Of a DNA stretch of 64,000 nucleotides, positions 25,028-33,078 are shown in pieces. A program made the translations under genes and the position numbers. The notes under the pieces were generated by a model. The model searched no databases. It had not been told where the DNA came from and saw only the letters and a program-made list of their open reading frames with translations. This DNA is from JAJDYQ01 sp965214035 (GTDB lineage: Bacteria > Pseudomonadota > Gammaproteobacteria > JAJDYQ01): positions 1,736,001 through 1,800,000 of the forward strand of contig OZ243932.1 of assembly GCA_965214035.1 (NCBI GenBank), in the 5' to 3' direction. The stretch's first letter is position 1; every line of letters begins with the position of its first letter.

Positions 25028-25403
25028 TTCAGATAATCAATAAACTCGTGCTTTCGCCCTGCCTGCCGCACCCGAAAAACGGGAATTACCAGCACCGCGC
25101 GGTCAGCGAATAGCACGAAATGAATAGTATTGAGAATTATTCTCATATGCAACAAAAAATCAAATTAATTTTCCGGCATCCAGATCAACAACGTGCTGCC
25201 CGATAGCAGTCTGCTGGCTGCTTTGAAAAACGGTTATTGGCCGGGCTTCCGTCAATCAGCCAGCATCCGACAGACCGACTGACTGACAACCACCGGAAAC
25301 AGCACTACCGCACCATAGCCCTGACCTGCGATCCCGGCTACAATGGCTTGCTCCATATCAACCCGGATATCAGGGTACTGAACCAGATGCACAGACCTGC
25401 CTG
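25028..25403. promoter_or_regulatory. Divergent control region between fbpA and uvrD
   Basis: This 376-bp gap separates two divergent genes. It contains the Fur box at 25131-25145 and must hold the promoters of both fbpABC (leftward) and uvrD (rightward). No LexA-type box was seen on the uvrD side. The remaining sequence shows no gene; a 69-residue minus-strand ORF at 25252-25461 runs into uvrD and is unsupported. Confidence 0.6.
25131..25145. promoter_or_regulatory. Fur box (iron-responsive operator)
   Basis: TGAGAATTATTCTCA is a perfect 7-1-7 inverted repeat, the form of the Fur consensus TGATAATNATTATCA, with AT-rich flanks. It lies upstream of the ferric iron importer, the expected Fur target. 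Confidence 0.88.
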
Positions 25404-27578
25404 ATGGATGTCTCTCACATATTAGAGGAACTGAATCCTGCTCAGCGTGAAGCAGTCTCATGCTCCGATGGTGCGGTGCTGGTTCTGGCGGGAGCCGGCA
25501 GCGGTAAAACCCGCGTCCTGATTCATCGCATAGCCTGGCTGATTGAGGTTGCAGGCATTTCTCCGCACCAAATCATGGCGGTTACCTTTACCAACAAGGC
25601 AGCCCACGAAATGCGCAGCCGGGCGGAAGCCATGCTGCGCCACCCTGTCGGTGCCATGTGGATTGGCACATTTCACGGACTGGCGCACCGCTTTCTCCGC
25701 CAGCACTGGCGTGAAGCCAGACTGATTGAGGACTTTCAGGTACTGGATGCAGATGACCAGTACCGGCTGATTCGGCGAGTGATGAAATCGCTTGAAGTGG
25801 ATGAGTCTCGTTATCCGCCCCGTCAGGTGCAATGGTTTATCAATGCACAAAAGGATGAAGGGCGCCGTCACCAGCATCTCAATGACTATGGCGACCCCAT
25901 TCAGATACAGACGATTGACATTTATCGCGCCTATGAGGAAACCTGTCAGCGCTCAGGGCTGGTTGACTTTGCCGAGATGCTGTTGCGCACACAGGAGACT
26001 TTGCGCGACACACCGGACTTGTTGAAGCATTATCAGGAACGTTTCACCCATATTCTGGCAGATGAGTTTCAGGATACAAACGCGATTCAATATGCCTGGA
26101 TACGCCTGCTGGCAGGTGAACAGATCTATCCTTTTGTCGTGGGGGATGATGATCAGTCCATTTATGGCTGGCGCGGCGCACGCATCGAAAACATCCTGAA
26201 TTTTACCAAAGACTACTCACAGGCACGGACCATCAGGCTGGAACAGAACTATCGATCCACCGGCAATATCCTGGCAGCCGCCAATGCACTTATCGATAAC
26301 AACTCCGGTCGCATGGGCAAGAAACTCTGGACCAATGACCATGACGGCGCACCGATTGAGCTGTATGCCGCCTGGAATGACCGCGAAGAGGCGAGCTTTG
26401 TCATCGAACGGATACAGCAGGCGGTTGACAGGGGGCAGTCGTATGCCGATATCGCCATACTGTACCGCTCCAATGCCCAGTCGCGTCTGTTTGAAGAGCA
26501 GCTCGTCGCCAAAGACATACCGTATCGTGTATATGGGGGACTGCGGTTCTTCGAGAGAGCCGAGATCAAGGACGCTCTCGCCTACCTGCGCCTGATTAAC
26601 AACCGCAACGATGATGCCTCATTTGAACGTGTGGTGAACACGCCCAGCCGCGGCATTGGTGAACGTACGATGGAAACCATTCGGCAGGTCGCACGCGAAC
26701 AATCCATCACCCTGTGGCGGGCTGCAACCTCGTTAATCGGCGGGGACCGACTCACGGCACGGGCCAGCAACGCCCTGCTTGCTTTTCTGAAACTCATTGA
26801 TTCCATGGCCGGGCAGATAGAAACCGCACCATTACACGAGCAAGTGAACCATGTCATTGCACACTCCGGGCTATCCAGCCACTATGCCAAAGGCAAGGGC
26901 GAAAAGGCCGAACAAAAGCTGGAAAATCTGGAAGAACTGGTCAGTGCTGCACGCGGGTTCACCCATGGCTACGACCCGGATGGGCAACCGGACATGGACA
27001 TGCTGACCGCATTTCTGACCCATGCGGCACTGGAAGCCGGAGAAGGGCAAAGTGCTGCGGGAGAAGCCAGTGTGCAATTAATGACACTGCACAGTGCCAA
27101 GGGACTGGAGTTTCAACTGGTTTTTTTATGCGGAATGGAAGAAGGACTGTTCCCTCACTCACGCCATTCCGGCGATGGGTCCGAGCTTGAAGAAGAACGC
27201 CGGCTCTGCTATGTCGGGATTACACGGGCCCGTGAAGAACTGGTGTTGAGCCATGCCGAATCCAGAACCCTGCACGGTAGCGAGGGCTATCGGGAAATAT
27301 CCCGGTTTGTAAAAGAAATACCGGCCAGCCTGCTCAATGAAATCCGCCCCCGGATCGGCATCACACAAGCGGCCCATGATGACCTGCCCGCAGGCCGGCC
27401 TTCAGCAGCAGCCCAAAGCCCGTTCAGACTGGGTCAGCGGGTCAATCACAAAAAATTTGGCGAAGGCATGGTGACCAATATGGAAGGTGCCGGGCCACAT
27501 GCCCGTATTGAAGTCCATTTTGCCGAGGCCGGCCCGAAATGGCTGGTGATCACCTATGCCGACTTGCAGCCGATATAG
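25404..27578 (+). CDS. uvrD: DNA helicase II (UvrD)
   Basis: This 724-residue SF1A helicase acts in nucleotide excision and mismatch repair. The helicase motifs are in order: Q-motif LNPAQREAV, motif I GAGSGKTRVLIHR, motif II DEFQDTN, motif III DDQSIYGWRGA, motif IV LEQNYRS, motif V TLHSAKGLEFQLVF and motif VI EEERRLCYVGITRA. The C-terminal tail (about 650-724) ends in the UvrD Tudor-like segment KFGEGMVTNMEGAGPHARIE. The last 112 bases are repeated exactly at 29135-29246, beyond an inserted segment, so the 3' end was either restored or copied during an insertion. The coding sequence itself is complete. Confidence 0.97.
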   Translation: MDVSHILEELNPAQREAVSCSDGAVLVLAGAGSGKTRVLIHRIAWLIEVAGISPHQIMAVTFTNKAAHEMRSRAEAMLRHPVGAMWIGTFHGLAHRFLRQHWREARLIEDFQVLDADDQYRLIRRVMKSLEVDESRYPPRQVQWFINAQKDEGRRHQHLNDYGDPIQIQTIDIYRAYEETCQRSGLVDFAEMLLRTQETLRDTPDLLKHYQERFTHILADEFQDTNAIQYAWIRLLAGEQIYPFVVGDDDQSIYGWRGARIENILNFTKDYSQARTIRLEQNYRSTGNILAAANALIDNNSGRMGKKLWTNDHDGAPIELYAAWNDREEASFVIERIQQAVDRGQSYADIAILYRSNAQSRLFEEQLVAKDIPYRVYGGLRFFERAEIKDALAYLRLINNRNDDASFERVVNTPSRGIGERTMETIRQVAREQSITLWRAATSLIGGDRLTARASNALLAFLKLIDSMAGQIETAPLHEQVNHVIAHSGLSSHYAKGKGEKAEQKLENLEELVSAARGFTHGYDPDGQPDMDMLTAFLTHAALEAGEGQSAAGEASVQLMTLHSAKGLEFQLVFLCGMEEGLFPHSRHSGDGSELEEERRLCYVGITRAREELVLSHAESRTLHGSEGYREISRFVKEIPASLLNEIRPRIGITQAAHDDLPAGRPSAAAQSPFRLGQRVNHKKFGEGMVTNMEGAGPHARIEVHFAEAGPKWLVITYADLQPI
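27466..27577 (+). repeat. uvrD 3'-end direct repeat, left copy (inside uvrD)
   Basis: These 112 bases are identical to 29135-29246 (offset 1,669). They encode the last 37 or so residues of UvrD. The match stops one base before the uvrD stop codon is complete (TAG here, TAA in the other copy). Confidence 0.95.
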
Positions 27579-27593
27579 TGACTCGTTCAATAT

Positions 27594-27790
27594 TGGCGGA
27601 CGCGAAAAACCCTGATTAAGAGGATCTGCTTGATCACCGTGGGGGCTTCGATACGGGCAATTACCTTCACGGCACCGCCAGATGAGCCATGCACACCGGG
27701 TAATATTTTTCGACGATCCGATAGAGAAGGACTTGCTCGGGCCGGGGGCGCTGATTCAACGCACAACACAGCCCTGTTGGCATCAACCGT
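27594..27790 (-). pseudogene. Remnant of an IS91-type transposase
   Basis: On the minus strand one frame reads LLYRIVEKYYPVCMAHLAVP, which resembles the N-terminal start of IS91-type (Y2) transposases. Another frame, overlapping its end, reads VKVIARIEAPTVIKQIL, which resembles the C-terminal tail of the same family. The whole catalytic middle is missing, so this is a deletion scar of an insertion sequence immediately after uvrD. Identification rests on memory of family motifs. Confidence 0.5.
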
Positions 27791-27937
27791 AATGACAAGC
27801 CCGTTGCCGTGGCGATCTCGGTATCTGAATAGGCACAGCTTGAGGCTCTAAAAGAAGAGGTCTTCGTCGAAGCCAGCTCGTGGTCTGCGTCAGAGGGCGT
27901 AACGCCGTGACTGGTAGTTTGTGGTATCCGGCGTCCC

Positions 27938-28915
27938 TCAGTTTTCCACCATCTCGATGACCAGGAAGCTAGACCATAACGGGGACCCCGTATGGTTGGC
28001 CGCAAGCACCGCGATGAGGAAATGCCGCGTCTCGCCCTCGATTTCAAAGCTAACGAGTTCAGCATCACCTTTGGAAAGGCTCGATTCGTGGTTGACGGCG
28101 GCATCACCAGAGGTGCCGCAGACGGAGACCTGGTAGTTTGCGTAGCCTCGGCGGAAGCTGACAACACGGAGCTGCATGGGCAGGCTTCTGCCCAGGCAGC
28201 GATCACTTGACCCCCACTCCGGCGGCGTATCCTCGGCAAGTTCTCCTCCGAGCGAGAGATACAGCTTTTGAGGCCCATATATCCTGCTTGGCGCAAGCTC
28301 CTCGGATGAGCCAATGATATTGCTCAAATGTTGCGACTGGATATAACCCAAGCTATCGCCCGAATCTGCATTGACTCCGAGAACCAAAAAGGAATTTTCG
28401 TCTTGCTTCTCAAGCCTCAGACGCAAGATCGGATTGTGTGGACGATGCACGACTTTCACAGAGCCAGTCCCTTGAGGATCCTTAAACTCAATCCTGGTCG
28501 GAACTGCCGTCGCCCTGTTAATGGCAAACCAGTTCGTGTTCGGTTCCACGTGTTGGTAAAAATCGAACCTGGCATCCTGCAGCGCCGCGGCAACAGCCTT
28601 CTCCACAGCCACCTCCATATCATAATCGCGAATCTCTCTGAGTTGCGGCTCCAGCGCCTTATTAAACAGGAAAACGCTGCCGAGAAGCACTGCTGCGCTG
28701 CCACCCATACTGAGTGGGCCAAAGTTAAAGCCAGCCTGTGAGACACCACCCAGAATTCCGTAGAGAAGTGAGGAAACAGCGCATGCAAGCACTACCGAGA
28801 CCACTAGCGCGGTCACCTGTTCGGTGAAAGTAGCAAGCGCAACACCGGCACCAAGACAACCCACGATCACTATCGCGACAAAGATAAATGGACCTTTTAC
28901 ATCTGTCATTTTCAA
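27938..28915 (-). CDS. Hypothetical membrane-anchored protein in the uvrD-repeat insertion
   Basis: This 325-residue protein has three hydrophobic stretches near the N-terminus (about 9-30, 33-55, 65-85). A soluble region of about 230 residues, rich in beta-type sequence, follows. It has no motif I recognise (for example FYQHVEPNTNWFAINRATA, HRPHNPILRLRLEKQ). It is the only intact gene between the two uvrD repeats. A good promoter lies upstream (28954-28981). The gene ends about 150 bp before the transposase remnant. The function is unknown; a role as accessory cargo is inferred from its position. Confidence 0.7.
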   Translation of the reverse strand: MKMTDVKGPFIFVAIVIVGCLGAGVALATFTEQVTALVVSVVLACAVSSLLYGILGGVSQAGFNFGPLSMGGSAAVLLGSVFLFNKALEPQLREIRDYDMEVAVEKAVAAALQDARFDFYQHVEPNTNWFAINRATAVPTRIEFKDPQGTGSVKVVHRPHNPILRLRLEKQDENSFLVLGVNADSGDSLGYIQSQHLSNIIGSSEELAPSRIYGPQKLYLSLGGELAEDTPPEWGSSDRCLGRSLPMQLRVVSFRRGYANYQVSVCGTSGDAAVNHESSLSKGDAELVSFEIEGETRHFLIAVLAANHTGSPLWSSFLVIEMVEN

Positions 28916-28953
28916 CTCCTGCCCATCGAAAGCCGAGCCCTGTCGGTTGATTT

Positions 28954-28981
28954 ATACTACTCTAGGTTAATATGTTGTCAA
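28954..28981 (-). promoter_or_regulatory. Sigma-70-like promoter for the hypothetical membrane protein
   Basis: Minus strand: TTGACA at 28981-28976, a 16-base spacer, then TAGTAT at 28959-28954, about 40 bases before the ATG at 28915. The -35 box is perfect. Confidence 0.55.
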
Positions 28982-29134
28982 TAACTGCATGGACTCTGTT
29001 AGCCCAAAACAGTGATGTTCCCTCCAGGTAAAGCTATAGTGCCCTTCTTGGCGGGGATGCCGGCCTTTTTAGTCGATCAGACGCAACAGCGGTGCTGCAG
29101 GCTGGGCCAGCGGATAAACCACAGAAAATCTGGC

Positions 29135-29246
29135 GCATGGTGACCAATATGGAAGGTGCCGGGCCACATGCCCGTATTGAAGTCCATTTTGCCGAGGCCG
29201 GCCCGAAATGGCTGGTGATCACCTATGCCGACTTGCAGCCGATATA
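29135..29246 (+). repeat. uvrD 3'-end direct repeat, right copy (orphan fragment)
   Basis: This is an exact copy of 27466-27577, followed by TAA. The roughly 20 bases before it resemble the uvrD sequence with mismatches and a 3-base gap (ACCACAGAAAATCTGGC against ATCACAAAAAATTTGGCGAAG). Further upstream (29041-29110) an open frame continues but does not look like UvrD. The copy directly precedes dctP, so it may mark the native end of uvrD. Confidence 0.9.
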
Positions 29247-29325
29247 ACAATTCATTTACTATCAGGAGAAGCTCCCCCAACCGGCCGGAGCATCCCTGAA
29301 CTTGAAATACCAAAGGAGAATTGAA

Positions 29326-30453
29326 ATGGAACGTCGTGGTTTTATCAAAAACGCAGCAGTAACCGCATTACTGGGTGGTTCTGTCGCAGCCTGTGACAAA
29401 GCGGAACAAAGCACACAGGAAGTATCAACGCCCGCCCCGGAGCCTGCATCGGCGACCGGATCGGAAACCATGGAATGGAAAATGGTCACCACCTGGCCGA
29501 AGAACTTTCCGGGTTTGGGCACAGGTGCCAATCATCTGGCGAAGCTGATTGGCGAGATGAGCGGAGGTCGTCTCACGGTCAAGGTCTATGGTGCCGGGGA
29601 ACTGGTTCCCGCCTTTGAAATTTTTGACGCCGTTTCCCAGGGTACCGCGGAAATGGGCCATGGGGCCGCCTATTACTGGAAGGGCAAATCCGAAGCCGCG
29701 CAGTTTTTTACGGCCGTTCCTTTTGGCCTGACGGGCCAGGAAATGAACTCATGGTTGTATCACGGTGGCGGTATGGAGCTGTGGGAAGAAGTCTATGAGC
29801 CATTTGGCCTGGTTCCCACCGCGGCGGGCAACACCGGAGTGCAGATGGGCGGCTGGTTTAACAAGGAAATTAACAGCGTTGCCGACCTTGAGGGCCTGAA
29901 AATGCGCATCCCCGGACTGGGAGGCGAAGTCCTGAAGCGTGCTGGCGGCACACCGGTATCACTGCCGGGTGGCGAGATTTTTCCATCCCTGCAATCCGGT
30001 GCTATTGATGCGACTGAATGGGTCGGCCCATACAATGATCTGGCCTTCGGCCTGTATAAAGCAGCAAAACACTACTACTATCCCGGCTGGCATGAACCAG
30101 GTTCGACGATGGAATGCTTTATCAACAGAGATGCCTTCAGGGCCCTGCCGGACGACCTGCAAAGCATAGTAACCAACGCCAGCCGTGTAGCGAATCAGGA
30201 CATGCTGGCTGAATACACGGCACGTAACAACCAGGCACTTAAATCTCTGGTGGAAGAACACCGTGTTGACCTGCGCAAATTCCCGAATGAAGTACTGGCA
30301 AAATTAAAGGCACTTTCCGACGAAGTAGTAGCCGAGGCTGCCACCAAAGATTCGTTAAGCAGCAAGGTCTATGAATCGTTTGTGTCTTTCAGGGATCAGG
30401 TCAAAGCATGGCATGATATTTCGGAACGGGCGTATATGAATGCGCGGGGCTGA
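29326..30453 (+). CDS. dctP: TRAP transporter substrate-binding protein (DctP family)
   Basis: This 375-residue extracytoplasmic solute receptor has a leader with twin arginines (MERRGFIKNAA) and a lipobox-like VAAC. It is therefore probably exported and lipid-anchored, as seen in a subset of TRAP receptors. The mature part reads EWKMVTTWPKNFPGLGTGAN and later LKMRIPGLGGEVLKRAGG and DATEWVGPYND, typical of DctP proteins for keto or organic acids. AAAGGAGAATT sets the start at 29326. Its membrane partners dctQ-dctM lie 3-5 kb away on the opposite strand. The ligand cannot be told. Confidence 0.9.
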   Translation: MERRGFIKNAAVTALLGGSVAACDKAEQSTQEVSTPAPEPASATGSETMEWKMVTTWPKNFPGLGTGANHLAKLIGEMSGGRLTVKVYGAGELVPAFEIFDAVSQGTAEMGHGAAYYWKGKSEAAQFFTAVPFGLTGQEMNSWLYHGGGMELWEEVYEPFGLVPTAAGNTGVQMGGWFNKEINSVADLEGLKMRIPGLGGEVLKRAGGTPVSLPGGEIFPSLQSGAIDATEWVGPYNDLAFGLYKAAKHYYYPGWHEPGSTMECFINRDAFRALPDDLQSIVTNASRVANQDMLAEYTARNNQALKSLVEEHRVDLRKFPNEVLAKLKALSDEVVAEAATKDSLSSKVYESFVSFRDQVKAWHDISERAYMNARG

Positions 30454-30650
30454 GTGTCGGATGTTGAGAAAGCCGATTCCATTCTTGAATAGATGGGCGA
30501 GGTAATCAACCGCAGCAGCACGCAGCAAACCTTTGTAAGTAAAATATTGGCGAATACCGATGAATCTCTTGAGATATGAAGCTGGGTATGGACAATACCA
30601 GAATATAGTCTTTTCAAGACTGACAGGATTGCCTTGCAAAAAAATACGTC

Positions 30651-31514
30651 ATGCCCGCCTTTGATCGAGAATTGTTTCCTATCCTGTTCGGGGATAAATG
30701 GCCAGATACCGGGTTGGCAGCAGCTATATCTGAAATAAGCAACGATCTGGATCGGCTTTGCGATGAATATAAGCGCCTGCAGGATTGCGCCCCGAGACGG
30801 TATCAGAGGAACAAACAGTACTTTACAGGCCATTGCGGGACGCTTTCCAAGCGTATAAAGCAGGATGCGCCTGTCCGGCGTTATGAAGAGCATCTGGCTG
30901 TCGCGCTTTTCAATGAAGAAAGGGAGTGGACAGACCCCCGTGGCGGCGCCTTCCGCCTGCGGGACTATCAGTTTCCCCTTAAGTCTAAGCAAAGTGACGA
31001 GGGAATCGGCAAAATTGATCTGCTTGGGGTCGCAGACAAAGGCCAGCTTATGGTTATTGAATTGAAGGTTCACCCGAAGGATACGGGGCGCGGCGACAGC
31101 CCAATGAGAGCCTTGATGGAAGCATTGCGCTATACGGCTGTCGTTCAGGCCAATCAGGCTGATATCGTCGCAGAGGCAAAGACAAAATCAAAATCCGGGA
31201 TTGAGATCAGGGATATTCCGCCGGTCATCTGGATCGTGGGCACTGAGGCCTGGTGGCGGGGCTGGTCAACGGGACTGGCGCCCTCCACTCGTAAAGCCCT
31301 TGGTGACTGGGAATCGGAGTTTGCCCGTCTCTGCAGAAATATTAATCAACATATAGGTATTGAGATTAACTGCGTCGCACTGCAGGGTACAGACCGTGGC
31401 GATATTGATTATGGGCCGAACCGGGACAAGCCGCGGCTCAAAGGCGAGCTTCAGCTCTGCTCTGTCAGCCTTGATGACGGGCGGAACATCAAATTTGGCC
31501 CGCCGGTAAAATAA
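30651..31514 (+). CDS. PD-(D/E)XK nuclease-like protein, unknown (first of a pair)
   Basis: This 287-residue protein has a central signature GIGKIDLLGVADKGQLMVIE followed by LKV (about 122-145), matching the D...(D/E)xK core of restriction-type nucleases. The N-terminal 80 residues are helical and charged. I do not recognise the family as a whole; the core is reminiscent of NucS/DUF91-like enzymes. It overlaps the next gene at TAATG, so the two are translated together. The pair sits between dctP and the convergent DUF502-dctM-dctQ genes, which looks like an insertion site. A defence or DNA-processing role is inference. Confidence 0.7.
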   Translation: MPAFDRELFPILFGDKWPDTGLAAAISEISNDLDRLCDEYKRLQDCAPRRYQRNKQYFTGHCGTLSKRIKQDAPVRRYEEHLAVALFNEEREWTDPRGGAFRLRDYQFPLKSKQSDEGIGKIDLLGVADKGQLMVIELKVHPKDTGRGDSPMRALMEALRYTAVVQANQADIVAEAKTKSKSGIEIRDIPPVIWIVGTEAWWRGWSTGLAPSTRKALGDWESEFARLCRNINQHIGIEINCVALQGTDRGDIDYGPNRDKPRLKGELQLCSVSLDDGRNIKFGPPVK

Positions 31515-32485
31515 TGTATCAGCGTTATGAAGATTATAAGTCAGCGGTTACCCGGCATCTCTGGGACTGGGCGGACAAGAATCACCGGAACAGGCTTGAT
31601 GGCGGCAAGCGTCACGGGAGGCCGCCAGTGCTGAAAAAACACCACGCCGCAGACAATATTCTGACGCCGCCGGATGAACTGGCGGCAGAGAAGATACGCA
31701 ATGCCATTGACGAAAAACGCCGACACAGATGGTTTCGCAGTCTGAAAAGCTCACAGGCACTGAGCCAGAGCGTATTTGGCGCACTCGATGCATTTGACCG
31801 GCTTAAGCTTCTGCAGGACATAAAAGCGGAATGCGGGCGGCCTGCCTTTTTCAACGACTGTGCAGAGTTTACGCAGGAACTTGAGTTCGAGGTGGACTGG
31901 CTGAATGAGCCAAGCCGAACAAGCGTTGATGTGATGTTCACGGGACCGCAGAACCGGATTGCTGTGGAATGTAAATTCACTGAACCGGAGTTCAGTCACT
32001 GTTCACGCCCTCGCAAGAAGGTCTGCGACGGTAGCTACACCGTCCAGAAAAGCCGTGTCTCACGCTCACGCTGTGCCCTGACAGAAGCCGGGATCAGATA
32101 CTGGGATTATCTGCCGAAACTGTTTGACTGGCCGGCAAACCAGGATCACACACCCTGCCCCTTCGCAGATACGTATCAACTGGCCCGCAATGCGCTGGCC
32201 GCTAAAGTCAGCCCGAAAGGCAGAGTTGATATCGAAAACGGACATGTTCTGGTTCTTTATGATGACCGCAATCCGGAATTTCACGGTTGCGGCAAGGCTG
32301 AAAAACAGTGGCGAAAGGCTGTCAGCGCATGCCTTGTGCCGGGACTTTTCCGCCGATTGAGTTGGCAGCGTCTTGCGTCCTATCTGGCTCAGGCGCCGGA
32401 ACTGGACTATCTTGTTTACGGGCTGCGCAAGTACGGATTCCATATGCAAGCCGGTTATTGCCCGGACGGTTTTTCCACGTCCTGA
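31514..32485 (+). CDS. PD-(D/E)XK restriction-endonuclease-like protein (second of a pair)
   Basis: This 323-residue protein has SVDVMFTGPQNRIAVECKFT (about 137-156), a second D...ExK core. A Cys-containing run, EFSHCSRPRKKVCDGSY, follows, and later RYWDYLPKLFDW and CPFADTYQLARNALAA. This layout resembles the PGN_0703-type putative endonucleases, a poorly studied group, so the assignment is from memory. The start shares a base with the stop of the upstream nuclease-like gene. The 3' end overlaps the convergent DUF502 gene by 31 bases. Confidence 0.7.
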   Translation: MYQRYEDYKSAVTRHLWDWADKNHRNRLDGGKRHGRPPVLKKHHAADNILTPPDELAAEKIRNAIDEKRRHRWFRSLKSSQALSQSVFGALDAFDRLKLLQDIKAECGRPAFFNDCAEFTQELEFEVDWLNEPSRTSVDVMFTGPQNRIAVECKFTEPEFSHCSRPRKKVCDGSYTVQKSRVSRSRCALTEAGIRYWDYLPKLFDWPANQDHTPCPFADTYQLARNALAAKVSPKGRVDIENGHVLVLYDDRNPEFHGCGKAEKQWRKAVSACLVPGLFRRLSWQRLASYLAQAPELDYLVYGLRKYGFHMQAGYCPDGFSTS

Positions 32486-33063
32486 CGCCCTGTCACGCCC
32501 GCCGTCAGGATCAGGCGCATAGCCTTTTCCATGCTGATGTTGACAGGATTTATCTGTTTCCGGGGAACATATATGGTAAACCCGCCAATCATATAGCTCA
32601 TCGGAATATAGATACCAACAAGGTCTTCGCCATGGTCCTGCAGCGGGATGTCGGGCGTTTCCTGGGTAATAAAGCCGATAACGCGTATGCCGTTTTCCAG
32701 GGTAATCTCCACCACCCGATTCATACTCTCACGATCACGGGATGAGGTGATGAACTGCATCATGTCCTGCACCGCATTAAAAATTGTATTGGCGACCGGG
32801 ACATGGGTAATGAAATGATGCAGCTTTCGAATCAGGAACTGGCCGACGCGGTTGTTGACCAGGATGCCAATGAGCATGATTAAGACCAATGCGGTAACGC
32901 TGCCCATGCCGGGCCAGTAATACTCATCAGAAATGAAATATTGAATCGCGGCGCCAAAAAACGCCTCGCTGCTGACGGCCAGCCAGTACAGGACATATAC
33001 GGTAATAAACAGCGGCAATACCGTCGCAAGCCCTTTAAGCAGAATGCCGGCAAATCGATTCAT
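32455..33063 (-). CDS. DUF502 family membrane protein
   Basis: This 202-residue inner-membrane protein has two helices (about 8-30 and 55-75). A conserved soluble part follows, with HFITHVPVANTIFNAVQDMM and VGIYIPMSYMIGGFTIYVPR, the hallmark of DUF502. The family's function is unknown. It follows dctM on the same strand with a 15-bp gap and probably shares its transcript. Its 3' end overlaps the oncoming nuclease-like gene tail to tail. Confidence 0.88.
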   Translation of the reverse strand: MNRFAGILLKGLATVLPLFITVYVLYWLAVSSEAFFGAAIQYFISDEYYWPGMGSVTALVLIMLIGILVNNRVGQFLIRKLHHFITHVPVANTIFNAVQDMMQFITSSRDRESMNRVVEITLENGIRVIGFITQETPDIPLQDHGEDLVGIYIPMSYMIGGFTIYVPRKQINPVNISMEKAMRLILTAGVTGRQDVEKPSGQ

Positions 33064-33078
33064 AAGGTATGCCCGTGA

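Noticed and set aside
27667..28314. 215-codon minus-strand frame overlapping the hypothetical membrane protein
   Set aside because: Most of it is an alternative frame of the 325-residue protein, which has membrane helices and its own promoter. Only the last part (LLYRIVEKYYP...) is meaningful, as transposase remnant.
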